A DNA stretch of 64,000 nucleotides from Calothrix sp. PCC 7716. GTDB taxonomy: Bacteria > Cyanobacteriota > Cyanobacteriia > Cyanobacteriales > Nostocaceae. The position numbers and the translations under genes are program-made. Shown in pieces: positions 56,780-64,000 of the stretch. The first letter of the stretch is position 1; each line of letters opens with the position of its first letter. The stretch spans positions 2,728,001 to 2,792,000 of the forward strand of contig NZ_AP025018.1 of assembly GCF_019977735.1 (NCBI RefSeq), written 5' to 3'. The notes beneath the pieces are model-generated. The model did no database searches. It was not told the DNA's origin and was given only the letters and a program-made list of their open reading frames with translations.

Positions 56780-57190
56780 ATGGTAAGGTGGGCACTGCCC
56801 ACCCGACGTAAAAGCACATGTTACAACTTTCCATTGCAAAAACTGCGAGATTTGCCAAAGTATTCAATTGAACGAATTAATCAGTTACAACATAAAGAAA
56901 AATTATTGTTAGCTCACGAATTTTATAATCCTGATAATTATGAAGCTTTGAGCGTAAGTACTGAAGACCATTATATAGTTGGTTATTGTCCAAGATATTT
57001 ATTTGCAGAAGTATTTGAACAAATAAAACAAAAATCGCGTGTCGAAATACGAGTAGAACATGTCAACGAACCTTCTACACTGTTTCAATTTCGTTTGATG
57101 TGTGAGATGACTTTTGATATAAACAATGAAGGGCGCCTGTTTTCAGGTCAGCAATATCAACCGCTTATCACTGAAAAAGCAATAGTATAA
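56780..57190 (+). CDS. HIRAN-like domain protein with repeat-derived N-terminus
   Basis: The frame runs 136 residues from ATG 56780, but the first eight or so codons (MVRWALPTR) are the GGTGGGCACTGCCCACC repeat (56782-56803). From LRDLPKYSIERINQLQHKEK the protein looks conserved: LLLAHEFYNPDNYEALSVST, EDHYIVGYCPRYLFAEVFEQ, QFRLMCEMTF. This layout resembles HIRAN domains (DNA-end or damaged-DNA binding). The normal N-terminus appears to have been replaced by the repeat, so it is probably truncated; expression is uncertain. Confidence 0.55.
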   Translation: MVRWALPTRRKSTCYNFPLQKLRDLPKYSIERINQLQHKEKLLLAHEFYNPDNYEALSVSTEDHYIVGYCPRYLFAEVFEQIKQKSRVEIRVEHVNEPSTLFQFRLMCEMTFDINNEGRLFSGQQYQPLITEKAIV

Positions 57191-57207
57191 TATATAAATA
57201 TAAATCT

Positions 57208-57420
57208 ATGGTTTTTCAACCACGCTTCAATTATTGTGACGCACTAGTAAAACATCTGGGAACTATTGAAGCAGCGCGCGCTGTTATCGAAGTATTACCG
57301 CTTCCTCCTGATACTGCATTGCGGTTACGTCATGATGCTGTGCAAAAAAGCACGCGCAGTTCGACGCAAATTGAGGGAAATCCTTTAGATGAAGCATCTG
57401 TTAGACGTGCAATAGCTTAA
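57208..57420 (+). pseudogene. N-terminal fragment of a Fic-family protein
   Basis: 70 residues: LPLPPDTALRLRHDAVQKST then RSSTQIEGNPLDEASVRRAI. This matches the N-terminal Fic_N segment, whose STQIEGN is strongly conserved. The HPFxxGNGR catalytic motif of Fic is absent because the frame stops at 57420. It starts 18 bases after the HIRAN-like gene. It is a remnant of an AMP-transferase-type gene. Confidence 0.65.
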
Positions 57421-57810
57421 GTTATTACACTGGTTAAAAAGTATGTATTATTACTGTAAAATCATTATTTCTCTCAGTACTATAAAATTGTCTTTAATTT
57501 CCGCGTCTTACCCGCCTTAGATAAAGATGCCAAAAAATGGCTTTTAATTCAAAAATGTAGTACAGGAATTAAATCAGTAAAGGTTATAGCTGATTAATAC
57601 AATGATAATTTAAAGACTTCCAAGCAAAAAATAACAAAAATTTCTTGTGGGATGGGCATCCTTGCCCGTCCCAAACTTAGGCATTTTACATATACGCACG
57701 CTCCATAAATAATTTTAATTATTAAGACTTCATAAAAAATTTATATATTAAATATTTTATGTTTAATAATCACGTACTATCCAGGATGCACAAAAAGTTG
57801 AATTAAATTC
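57421..57810. other. Intergenic region with a CTTGTGGGATGGGCATCC repeat
   Basis: Broken coding traces up to about 57597 (for example DKDAKKWLLIQKC in one frame) may be leftover pseudogene sequence, not assigned. The hairpin repeat CTTGTGGGATGGGCATCC lies at 57642-57672. The rest is AT-rich. Confidence 0.6.
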
Positions 57811-58791
57811 ATGATTGACCACGATGGCTTGTTTAAAAAGTTAATACAGAATTTTTTCCTTGAATTTATCGAGTTATTTTTTCCAGATATCAGTGATGTT
57901 TTGGATAAAGACTCAATCACATTTTTACCACAAGAGATACTTACAGATGTTAGAAAAGGTGAGAAAAAACTTATAGATGTATTAGTCCAAGCAAAATACA
58001 AAAACGAGACGACGCTATTTATTATACACATCGAGCATCAGTCTTATATTCAAAAAGATTTTAGTGAACGTATGTTTTTGTACTTCGCTGATTTGTTTAA
58101 AATCTATGGAATTCCAATAATACCAATCGTGATTTTCTCTCATGATGCACCGTTGACTATACAACCAGCATCATTCAACATCAGCGCAAGAGGCAAGAGT
58201 GTAATGCAGTTTGATTATGAAGTAGTTCAGTTAAATCAACTTGACTGGCAAGACTTTGTGAATAAACAAAATCCTGTTGCCAGTGCTTTGATGTCAAAAA
58301 TGCACATGGATGTTGCAGAACGTCCAATGGTAAAGCTAATTTCACTACAGGTACTCGCTTCGTTAGGGCTAAATCCTGCACAAGTCGAACAAATCTCTGT
58401 TTTTATTGATACGTACCTTAAACTCAATACAGAGGAAGAAGAAGTGTTTAATTCACAAATTGCTACCATAGAAACAAAAAAGAAGGAGCAAGTTATGGAA
58501 ATTGTTACTAGCTGGATGGAAAAAGGTATAGAGAAAGGCAAGGAACTAGGTAAGGAGGAAGGTATAGAAATAGGTAGGGAAGAAGGTATGGAACTAGGTA
58601 AAGAACTAGGTAAGCAAGAGGAAGCTGCATCGGTAGTTCTGTTGCTACTTCAACGTCGTTTCGGGGACTTAAGTCAAAGTCAGCAAGAACGTATTAAAGG
58701 TCTTTCTAGAAAACGTTTAGAAGATTTGATAGCAGCGCAGCTAGATTTTAATTCAATTACAGATTTGAAGAAATGGCTCGCGCGCGTTTGA
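57811..58791 (+). CDS. Rpn-family PD-(D/E)XK nuclease with DUF4351
   Basis: 326 residues. N-terminal nuclease about 1-140 with FLEFIELFFPDISDVLDKDS, the catalytic KLIDVLVQAKYKNETTLFII and HIEHQS core. Low-complexity Gly/Glu/Lys coil near 238-272 (EKGIEKGKELGKEEGIEIGR). C-terminal DUF4351 from about 278 (LLLLQRRFGDLSQSQQERIK, ITDLKKWLARV). Rpn proteins promote RecA-independent recombination and are annotated as putative transposases. This copy appears intact and may be related to the decaying array at 61596-63642. Confidence 0.85.
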   Translation: MIDHDGLFKKLIQNFFLEFIELFFPDISDVLDKDSITFLPQEILTDVRKGEKKLIDVLVQAKYKNETTLFIIHIEHQSYIQKDFSERMFLYFADLFKIYGIPIIPIVIFSHDAPLTIQPASFNISARGKSVMQFDYEVVQLNQLDWQDFVNKQNPVASALMSKMHMDVAERPMVKLISLQVLASLGLNPAQVEQISVFIDTYLKLNTEEEEVFNSQIATIETKKKEQVMEIVTSWMEKGIEKGKELGKEEGIEIGREEGMELGKELGKQEEAASVVLLLLQRRFGDLSQSQQERIKGLSRKRLEDLIAAQLDFNSITDLKKWLARV

Positions 58792-58839
58792 TTATATAGA
58801 AACCCTAAATTGTTTTTAAAAAAATCTTAGTATCTGTAA

Positions 58840-58985
58840 GGATACTGCTGGCGATTCGAGGGTGGCACCCATTATTTCATGAAAACCGACGTGTAGAGAC
58901 GTGAAATTTCACGTCTCTACATCTTTGGAAACAACGCAAAATCGTCTAACTGAGGGGTCAGACCTACCATTCGCCAGCAGTATCC
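58840..58985. mobile_element. 146-bp inverted-repeat element with 5-bp target duplication
   Basis: Perfect 15-bp terminal inverted repeats GGATACTGCTGGCGA (58840-58854) and TCGCCAGCAGTATCC (58971-58985), flanked on both sides by the direct repeat TGTAA (58835-58839 and 58986-58990). The interior carries a perfect 28-bp GTAGAGACG-family palindrome (58893-58920). It has no coding capacity. It is best described as a MITE that has jumped into, or next to, a GTAAGGTGGGCAG repeat. Confidence 0.7.
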
Positions 58986-58988
58986 TGT

Positions 58989-59010
58989 AAGGTGGGCAGT
59001 GCCACCTTAC
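58989..59010. repeat. AAGGTGGGCAGTGCCACCTT palindrome
   Basis: Member of the GGTGGGCA family with one base missing (GGTGGGCAGTGCCACC), directly at the right end of the 146-bp element. The remaining 59011-59142 has no supported feature beyond one GGCGCC (59060). Confidence 0.8.
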
Positions 59011-59142
59011 GTGTTAGTTAAATACGAACACAAACAATTTGAACGGTTTAGGAATATGGGCGCCGATATAATCTCTACAAAATCTTAATTTTAAAATGAT
59101 GACTGGGCATACTAAGGGTAGCTTCTCTTTTCCTTTGATATT

Positions 59143-60132
59143 ATGACTGTTGACTTTACTGTTGCTATTCCTACTTATAACGGCGCCAGTCGTTTACCGA
59201 AAGTGCTATATAAGTTACAGATGCAGACAGGTATTGAGCACCTGAGTTGGGAAATAATCATTGTTGATAATAATAGTAGTGATGAAACGGCGAAGTTAGT
59301 TCAAGAGTATCAGGAAAATTGGCGCCATGCTGCTAAGTTGCGTTATTGTGTGGAATGCAAACAAGGTGCCGCGTTTGCGCGTCAGCGGGCGATAATGGAG
59401 GCGAAAGGGGAAATAGTTGGGTTTTTGGATGATGATAATTTGCCTTATGAGACTTGGATATTAGAGGCGTATAAGTTTATTCAAGAATATCCTCAAGCAG
59501 GCGCCATTGCTAGTCAAATTCACGGTGACTTTGAAGTTGAACCACCAGAGAGTTTGAAGTCGTTGGTTTTTTACTTGGCTATTACAGAACGTGGTGATAA
59601 ACCTCATATATTTGAACCGCGTCGTAAGGGGTTTCCTCCATCTGCGGGTTTGGTGGTTCGCAGGGATGCATGGAAGGTATCGGTTCCAGCGCAGTTGTTT
59701 TTAGTGGGTCGAGTTGGTAATTCGATGATAGGTAGCGAAGATGCAGAGGCTTTATTTTATATTCATAAAGCTGGTTGGGAAATTTGGTATAATCCTGCAA
59801 TGGTGGTTGACCATGTTATTCCGGCATGGCGCCTGGAAAAGAGTTATTTAGTTAATTTAATGCGTGGAGTTGGGTTAGCACGGTTTTATTTAAGGATGCT
59901 GCTACTCAAAACTTGGCAACGACCTTTTGCTTTTTTTGTTTATATTGTGAATGATTTGAGAAAGTTATTAGTGTATTTTGTGCGTAATTATAAGGTGATG
60001 AAAAGTGATGTATTAGTGGCTTGCGAGATGGAAAGGCTACTTGGTACTTTTATAAGTCCATTTTATTTGTTTAGGAATGTAATTAAGAGTTTAATCCCCC
60101 CAACCCCCCTTAATAAGGGGGGCTTAAGATAG
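59143..60132 (+). CDS. hpsE: Hormogonium polysaccharide glycosyltransferase HpsE-like
   Basis: Family 2 glycosyltransferase of about 329 residues, matching from memory HpsE of Nostoc punctiforme, needed for the polysaccharide secreted by motile hormogonia. GT-A start TVAIPTYNGASRLPKVLYKL, donor motif IVDNNSSDETAKL, FLDDDNLPYE as the DxD, GSEDAEALFYIHKAGWEIWY as the acceptor/catalytic region. The last 13 residues (IPPTPLNKGGLR) are encoded by a C/G-rich dispersed repeat; the original stop seems to have been lost. Probably in one unit with the next GT. Confidence 0.85.
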   Translation: MTVDFTVAIPTYNGASRLPKVLYKLQMQTGIEHLSWEIIIVDNNSSDETAKLVQEYQENWRHAAKLRYCVECKQGAAFARQRAIMEAKGEIVGFLDDDNLPYETWILEAYKFIQEYPQAGAIASQIHGDFEVEPPESLKSLVFYLAITERGDKPHIFEPRRKGFPPSAGLVVRRDAWKVSVPAQLFLVGRVGNSMIGSEDAEALFYIHKAGWEIWYNPAMVVDHVIPAWRLEKSYLVNLMRGVGLARFYLRMLLLKTWQRPFAFFVYIVNDLRKLLVYFVRNYKVMKSDVLVACEMERLLGTFISPFYLFRNVIKSLIPPTPLNKGGLR

Positions 60133-60215
60133 CTCATTTTTACTCTTACTTCATAACAGCTAAAAATACTTTTTTTTCCTGTTCCCCCCTTATTAAGGGG
60201 GGCTAGGGGGGATTT
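60093..60215. repeat. C/G-rich inverted repeat pair overlapping the hpsE 3' end
   Basis: ATCCCCCCAACCCCCCTTAA with TAAGGGGGGC (60093-60122) and the mirrored GTTCCCCCCTTATTAAGGGG with CTAGGGGGGATT (60181-60214). Each arm is itself palindromic around TTAATAA. The first arm lies inside the hpsE reading frame. An equivalent pair is at 61291-61406. Confidence 0.9.
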
Positions 60216-60310
60216 CAAATAATTTCACAAACAAATCCGCAAATTAACTGAGCCGTTTCGCTATTGATTTAAATTAGCATATCAATTATATTTTATTTAA
60301 TTGATATTAT

Positions 60311-61291
60311 ATGCCTATTGTCTCAGTTATTATCCCAGTATATAATGGCGAAAAAACTATAAAAAAAACAATTGATAGTGTATTAAAACAAACTTTAACA
60401 GACTTTGAATTAATTGTAATTGATTCTGGCTCTACTGATTCCACATTCTCAATAGTTTCACAAATTCAAGATTCTCGACTTCGTGTATACTCATATCCAA
60501 AAGCAAATGTTGCAGTTAATCGTAACCGTGGATTTGAACATTGTTTAGGTAAATTTGTCAGTTTTTTGGATGCTGATGACCTTTGGGCACCTGACAAACT
60601 CGAAGCGCAGTACAATGCATTAGTAGAAAGTAAAGCTGTAGTGGCTTATAGTTTTACTGATGCTATAGATGAAAATGATAAATTTCTGCGTCCATGTAGT
60701 CATGCAGCGTGGTCAGGTGATGTATTTTCACAACTGCTTTTAGATGACTTTATTGGCAGTGGTTCAAATGTGATGATACGTGCTGAGGCATTTACAGAAG
60801 TTGGTGGTTTTGATGGTTCGCTTTCTAACGCGCAAGATACAGACTTGTGGGTTCGTTTAGCTGCAATAGGTGATTTTGTTGCAGTAAAAAAAGTACAAGT
60901 GTTATACCGTATATCCGCAAATTCTATGTCTTCTAACGTATTAGGACTAGAAAAATCTAATCTAGAAGTTATTGAACGAGCTTATAAGCATCCAAAAGCA
61001 ACTCAGTATAAGCATTTAAAATCAGTAAGTATAGGAAACCTATATAAATATCTTAGTCATAAAGCACTTTCGGCGCCACCTGGTCAACATAATGCCCAAA
61101 TTGCAGCAAGATTTTTAGTTACAGCAGTTAAATATGATAAAACTTTGCTATTTAAACCTATTTTATATAAAGCTTTATTAAAACTGGCAGCAATGTCGTT
61201 TTTATCTCCAAAAGGCGCCAGTGACTTATTAAATAGATTTCCTCGTCTTTCAGATACAAGTACATTTTTTGGTTATATCAAAGTTAATTGA
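60311..61291 (+). CDS. Glycosyltransferase family 2
   Basis: 326-residue GT2: SVIIPVYNGEKTIKKTIDSV, IVIDSGSTDSTF, FLDADDLWAPDKLEAQYNAL (DxD), and WVRLAAIGDF with a D-T-D-L-W acceptor motif (NAQDTDLW). The C-terminal third is less conserved and rich in Leu/Lys. It follows the hpsE-like gene by 178 bases on the same strand and likely works in the same polysaccharide pathway (inference). Its TGA stop overlaps the first base of the C/G-rich repeat. Confidence 0.87.
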   Translation: MPIVSVIIPVYNGEKTIKKTIDSVLKQTLTDFELIVIDSGSTDSTFSIVSQIQDSRLRVYSYPKANVAVNRNRGFEHCLGKFVSFLDADDLWAPDKLEAQYNALVESKAVVAYSFTDAIDENDKFLRPCSHAAWSGDVFSQLLLDDFIGSGSNVMIRAEAFTEVGGFDGSLSNAQDTDLWVRLAAIGDFVAVKKVQVLYRISANSMSSNVLGLEKSNLEVIERAYKHPKATQYKHLKSVSIGNLYKYLSHKALSAPPGQHNAQIAARFLVTAVKYDKTLLFKPILYKALLKLAAMSFLSPKGASDLLNRFPRLSDTSTFFGYIKVN

Positions 61292-61406
61292 TCCCCCCAA
61301 CCCCCCTTAATAAGGGGGGCTATGAATTGTTGATAGAAAAGTGAAGTCAAGTAAAATTTGTATCCTCTCTTGTTCCCCCCTTATTAAGGGGGGCTAGGGG
61401 GGATTT
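61291..61406. repeat. C/G-rich inverted repeat pair behind the GT2 gene
   Basis: Same architecture as 60093-60215: ATCCCCCCAACCCCCCTTAA, a 50-bp spacer, then GTTCCCCCCTTATTAAGGGG and CTAGGGGGGATT. Spacer sequences of the two loci differ, so the arms, not the middle, are conserved. Bases 61407-61595 carry no supported gene. Confidence 0.9.
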
Positions 61407-61595
61407 AATCATACAATTACAAGCACACTCCAGACAGGCGCCAACTTTGATTAGTGCCAGTACAGAAACTGTCATAACACTAATCATTCAAATGTTTTTC
61501 ATAGTATTTTAATGCTATTAGAGCGCTGAAGTTGTTAATCAGCCTAGCTTTAGCCTCTGCATAAAACACTCAACTGACCTTGACCAGGGTGACAA

Positions 61596-62473
61596 ATGAA
61601 GCGAGACCCAATATTCTATAAACTTTTCCAGCAATCTCCAAGCGCGCTATTTCAACTACTTAAGACACAACCACCAAACGCAAACGCTTATAGGTTCGAG
61701 TGTGTAGCAGTGAAAGAGCCAAAATTTGAAATCGATGGCGTATTCTTGCCACCAGCAACCAACAAAAGTGGAATTGTGTATTTTTGTGTTCGCGTAGCAT
61801 GCCGTCAGGCACAGCACGGTTCGAGAAGGATGAGATGTTATATGAAAAATTTTTTGCTGAATCTCATCTTTATTTTTATCGCAACCGTTCAAAATTCAGT
61901 GACTGGCAAGCTGTTGTAATTTACCCATCGAAAAGTGTAGAGCAAAGTAATGTTTATCCACATCGCTCGTATCTTAATGGCGGGCAAGTACATAGAGTTT
62001 ATTTGGATGAACTAGGAGATATTCGTACACTCCCAATTTGGGTTGCTGTAATGGTGTTGACTACACTGAGTGAAGCAGTGGCGCCAACAGAAGCAAGATA
62101 TTTGCTCGAACGCTCACGACAAGAACCGGAAGTTTCAAGTGGCGCCGTACTTGAGGTGGTAACGTCGATAATGGTTTACAAGTTTGAACAACTGAGTAGA
62201 AACGATATAGATACTATGTTAGGCATAACAATAAAGGAAACACGAGTTTACCAAGAAGCTAGAGAAGAAGGACGAGAAGAAGGACGAGAAGAACAAGCAG
62301 TCAATTTCATCGCCCGTCTTTTAAAGAAACGATTTGGGCACTCACTATCTGAAGAGATGCGCGAGCGACTAGAGAATTTACCCTTACCTAATCTTGAAAG
62401 TTTGAGTGAGGATTTATTGGATTTTAGTTCTTTCGCTGATTTACAACCTTGGTTGGACACGAAGGTAATTTGA
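61596..62473 (+). pseudogene. Rpn/DUF2887-type gene disrupted by a TTCGCGTAGC repeat
   Basis: The N-terminal frame (61596-61919) encodes MKRDPIFYKLFQQSPSALFQ and FEIDGVFLPPATNKSGIVYF, then loses the frame at a short repeat containing TTCGCGTAGCATGCCGTCAG. A second frame carries the rest: EKDEMLYEKFFAESHLYFYR, VVIYPSKSVEQSNVYPHRS, VYLDELGDI, a Glu/Arg coil (REEGREEGREEQ) and a DUF4351 tail LLKKRFGHSLSEEMRERLEN. Without the repeat the two parts would form one roughly 290-residue protein. Each part alone lacks half the fold. Confidence 0.75.
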
Positions 62474-62527
62474 TTTTCGCCTTGGCTTATGCATCCAAAC
62501 ACTAAAAATATTATTACCAGGTGAAGA

Positions 62528-62779
62528 ATGAAACGAGACTCAATATTTTACGAATTTTTTCAACAATATCCATCGATACTATTTCAATTACTTAAGACAC
62601 CACCGCCCAATGCGGACGCTTACACATTTGATAGTGTTATTCTAAAAGAGTCGAAATTTGAAATTGATGGCATATTCTTGCCACCGGAAAGCAAAGAGCC
62701 TGGAACTGTGTATTTTTGTGTTCGCGTAGCATGCCGTCAGGCACAGTGCAATTCCAGAAGGACGAGAGGTAAAATTTGA
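62528..62779 (+). pseudogene. N-terminal fragment of a second Rpn/DUF2887-type copy
   Basis: MKRDSIFYEFFQQYPSILFQ and FEIDGIFLPPESKEPGTVYF parallel the first copy, and the same TTCGCGTAGCATGCCGTCAG repeat sits at the same position. The frame ends at TGA 62779. The sequence then continues into a MITE-like element (62804-63024). Confidence 0.75.
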
Positions 62780-62803
62780 AGCAGAGGCGCCCGTTGTTTC
62801 TGT

Positions 62804-63024
62804 AATTAGGGCTTGCTGAATAGAATTAAAACCTTTACCATGTAAGGGTTTCAAACATTTAGATTCCAAATAGACGCAAGAAAAAGGTGCCTACAGGCTC
62901 AAAATCCGTGTATTTGGATGGAAAAATTAGGGCTTGATTTTTAAGCCAACCTCCGAAACAACCATTTTTTGTACTGTGAGCGCGTCTAGATTCATTTTGT
63001 GGAGTTTTTCAGCAACCCCTAATT
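62804..63024. mobile_element. 221-bp MITE-like element with GGGCTTGCTGAA ends
   Basis: Left end AATTAGGGCTTGCTGAA (62804-62820) and right end TTCAGCAACCCCTAATT (63008-63024) are imperfect inverted repeats. The interior contains AAAATCCGTGTATTTGGATG and TTAGGGCTTGATTTTTAAGC but no transposase frame. The ends resemble those of common cyanobacterial IS elements, so it is probably a deletion derivative mobilised in trans. Confidence 0.6.
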
Positions 63025-63056
63025 AGCTTAACGGGAGCGCAAGTTTGAAAAATTAA

Positions 63057-63305
63057 GCTGAAAAGGTATAGATACTATGTTGGATATAACACGCTCAGGA
63101 AACACGAGTTTGTCGAGAAGCTAGAGAGGAGGAAGCCGCTGATGGTATCTTGAGCCAGTTGAAGAAAAGATTTAGGCAAAAAGTATCAGAAGATATGCGT
63201 GCGCTTTCTAGAAGTTTACCTCTAGCTACTCTACACAACTTAAGAGAGGCTTTACTAGATTTTAGTTCTTTAGCTGATTTACAACCTTGGTTGAAGGCTC
63301 AATAA
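63057..63305 (+). pseudogene. Degenerate C-terminal part of the second Rpn-type copy
   Basis: Bases 63066-63305 parallel the coil and DUF4351 tail of copy 1: GATACTATGTTGGATATAAC, then LSQLKKRFRQKVSEDMRAL and LLDFSSLADLQPWLKAQ-like sequence, ending TAA at 63303-63305. The coil is frame-broken and the middle of the protein is missing. Together with 62528-62779 it looks like one copy split by the MITE and an internal deletion. Confidence 0.65.
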
Positions 63306-63336
63306 ATTTTATCCCCTAACCCTTTTATTTTGGGTT

Positions 63337-63642
63337 ATGGGGACAATGGTTTACTTCACACGCGAACAATTGAGCGAAAAAGATGTGAATACTATGTCAT
63401 ACACAGCATTAATAAAGCACACACGAGTTTATCAAGAAGCTAGAGAAGAAGGACGAGAAGAACAAGCAGTTAATCTCATCGTCCGTCTTTTAAAGAAACG
63501 GTTTGGGCAGGAAGTATCTCTTGAGACGCGCGCGCAAATAGAGAGTTTATCGTTGCCAACTCTCGAAACTTTGAGTGAGGATTTATTGGATTTTACATCT
63601 TTCGTTGATTTACAACCTTGGTTGGACGCGAGGACAATCTAA
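63337..63642 (+). pseudogene. C-terminal fragment of a third Rpn-type copy
   Basis: 101 residues: MVYFTREQLSEKDVNTM, RVYQEAREEGREEQAVN, LLKKRFGQEVSLETRAQIES, DLLDFTSFVDLQPWLDARTI. It covers only the coil and DUF4351 tail and has no nuclease part. The ATG at 63346 (MVYF) or GTG-like start at 63337 may be used, but a stand-alone function is unproven. Confidence 0.7.
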
Positions 63643-63648
63643 TTTTTC

Positions 63649-63678
63649 AAGCCCTCAATACCTTCTTCGGGGGCTTTT
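63649..63678 (+). terminator. Weak terminator-like hairpin
   Basis: AAGCCC (63649-63654) pairs with GGGCTT (63671-63676), followed by TT. The loop is 16 bases, so stability is modest. It lies 7 bases after the stop at 63642. Confidence 0.4.
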
Positions 63679-63726
63679 AATCAGGATAAAATTTTAACTA
63701 GTAGTTTATGTCATTAAATTTGGTTA

Positions 63727-63755
63727 GTAGAGACGCGATTAAATCGCGTCTCTAC
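63727..63755. repeat. GTAGAGACGCGATT palindrome
   Basis: A perfect 29-base inverted repeat GTAGAGACGCGATT / AATCGCGTCTCTAC around one A. It belongs to the GTAGAGACG family. The spacer 63756-63863 also holds two GGCGCC sites and no gene. Confidence 0.9.
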
Positions 63756-63863
63756 AATATTTTTTTATTTACGCTGGACTACTTGCGGCGCCCATTTGGG
63801 AACAATAACAATATCCGGCGCCTGCGCGTGAATATTTTATACGTGTATTATTGAACAAAAATT

Positions 63864-64000
63864 ATGAAAATGAAACTTGCCTATATTACAGAATATGACG
63901 TACTAGACAAAACATCGTGGTCAAGAAACCATCAAGGACTTTGTGCAGCAGGTAACTACATAGGGCACCAGCTAACCGAGCAAGATGTATCAATAGACTA
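63864..64000 (+). CDS. Glycosyltransferase family 4, N-terminal part (runs off window)
   Basis: The frame from ATG 63864 encodes MKMKLAYITEYDVLDKTSW then RNHQGLCAAGNYIGHQLTEQ and continues past the window edge. A short beta strand followed by a helix with a Gly-rich turn is the typical GT-B N-terminus, and I recognise the AYIT-Y-DV start of cyanobacterial GT4 proteins. ATG 63870 is an equally possible start. With the two GT2 genes upstream it suggests a polysaccharide locus continuing to the right. Confidence 0.6.
   Translation, partial: MKMKLAYITEYDVLDKTSWSRNHQGLCAAGNYIGHQLTEQDVSID

Overview
The window looks like chromosome of a filamentous, hormogonium-forming cyanobacterium, probably Nostocales; this is inference from gene content. 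Supporting genes are an HpsE-type hormogonium polysaccharide glycosyltransferase, the ctaA/ctaB and coxBAC cytochrome oxidase genes, an NdbB-like demethylphylloquinone reductase, a cyanobacterial SLH-porin, RibBA with the long cyanobacterial C-terminus, DUF3318, DUF4058, a PEP-CTERM protein and many dispersed palindromic and heptameric repeats typical of the order. The DNA is AT-rich. The usual cyanobacterial palindrome HIP1 (GCGATCGC) was not seen once. The palindrome GGCGCC instead occurs about 115 times by eye, and GATC is almost absent (about 13 sites).

Layout. 1-7300: a small Cys-rich protein, a WcaI-like glycosyltransferase, a STAS/sugar-transferase fusion, queE, DUF3318, uvrC. 7300-10310: long AT-rich spacers around a 59-residue zinc ribbon, a membrane-anchored protein, a tandem-repeat acidic protein and a possible structured RNA. 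10310-15120: mdh, a HAD hydrolase, DUF4058, ndbB, GNAT. 15190-17330: a graveyard of broken genes (crystallin-J1-like tail, DUF1345 remnant, a PD-(D/E)XK gene split by a 163-bp inverted-repeat element, an ankyrin remnant). 17370-28370: a lipoprotein nuclease, ctaB/ctaA divergent from coxBAC (heme A synthesis beside the oxidase that uses it), a lumen-type protein, a 58-residue protein and a PAS histidine kinase. 28930-40880: orphan recombinase domain, sbcC, amidase/glucosaminidase, dnaG, PIG-V-like mannosyltransferase, ribBA, argC. 40890-42220: CHAT-protein remnant and two degraded aspartic-protease-like copies. 42280-51363: eno, a NrdG-like radical SAM protein, DUF2092, a PIN/antitoxin pair, gloA, SLH-porin, clpB. 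51520-52632: papain-fold toxin with a probable immunity gene. 53318-56340: htpG, rpmB, PEP-CTERM. 56600-57420: truncated DUF6932, HIRAN and Fic remnants. 57811-63642: an intact Rpn-type nuclease, a 146-bp inverted-repeat element with a target duplication, two glycosyltransferases each followed by the same C/G-rich repeat, and a decaying array of related Rpn/DUF2887-type copies. The window ends inside a GT4 gene.

Most housekeeping genes stand alone; few operons are visible (ctaA-ctaB, coxBAC, antitoxin-PIN, toxin-immunity). Many spacers consist of palindromic repeats that begin at or within a few bases of stop codons, so they probably make up many of the 3' ends here. No tRNA, rRNA or CRISPR array was recognised.
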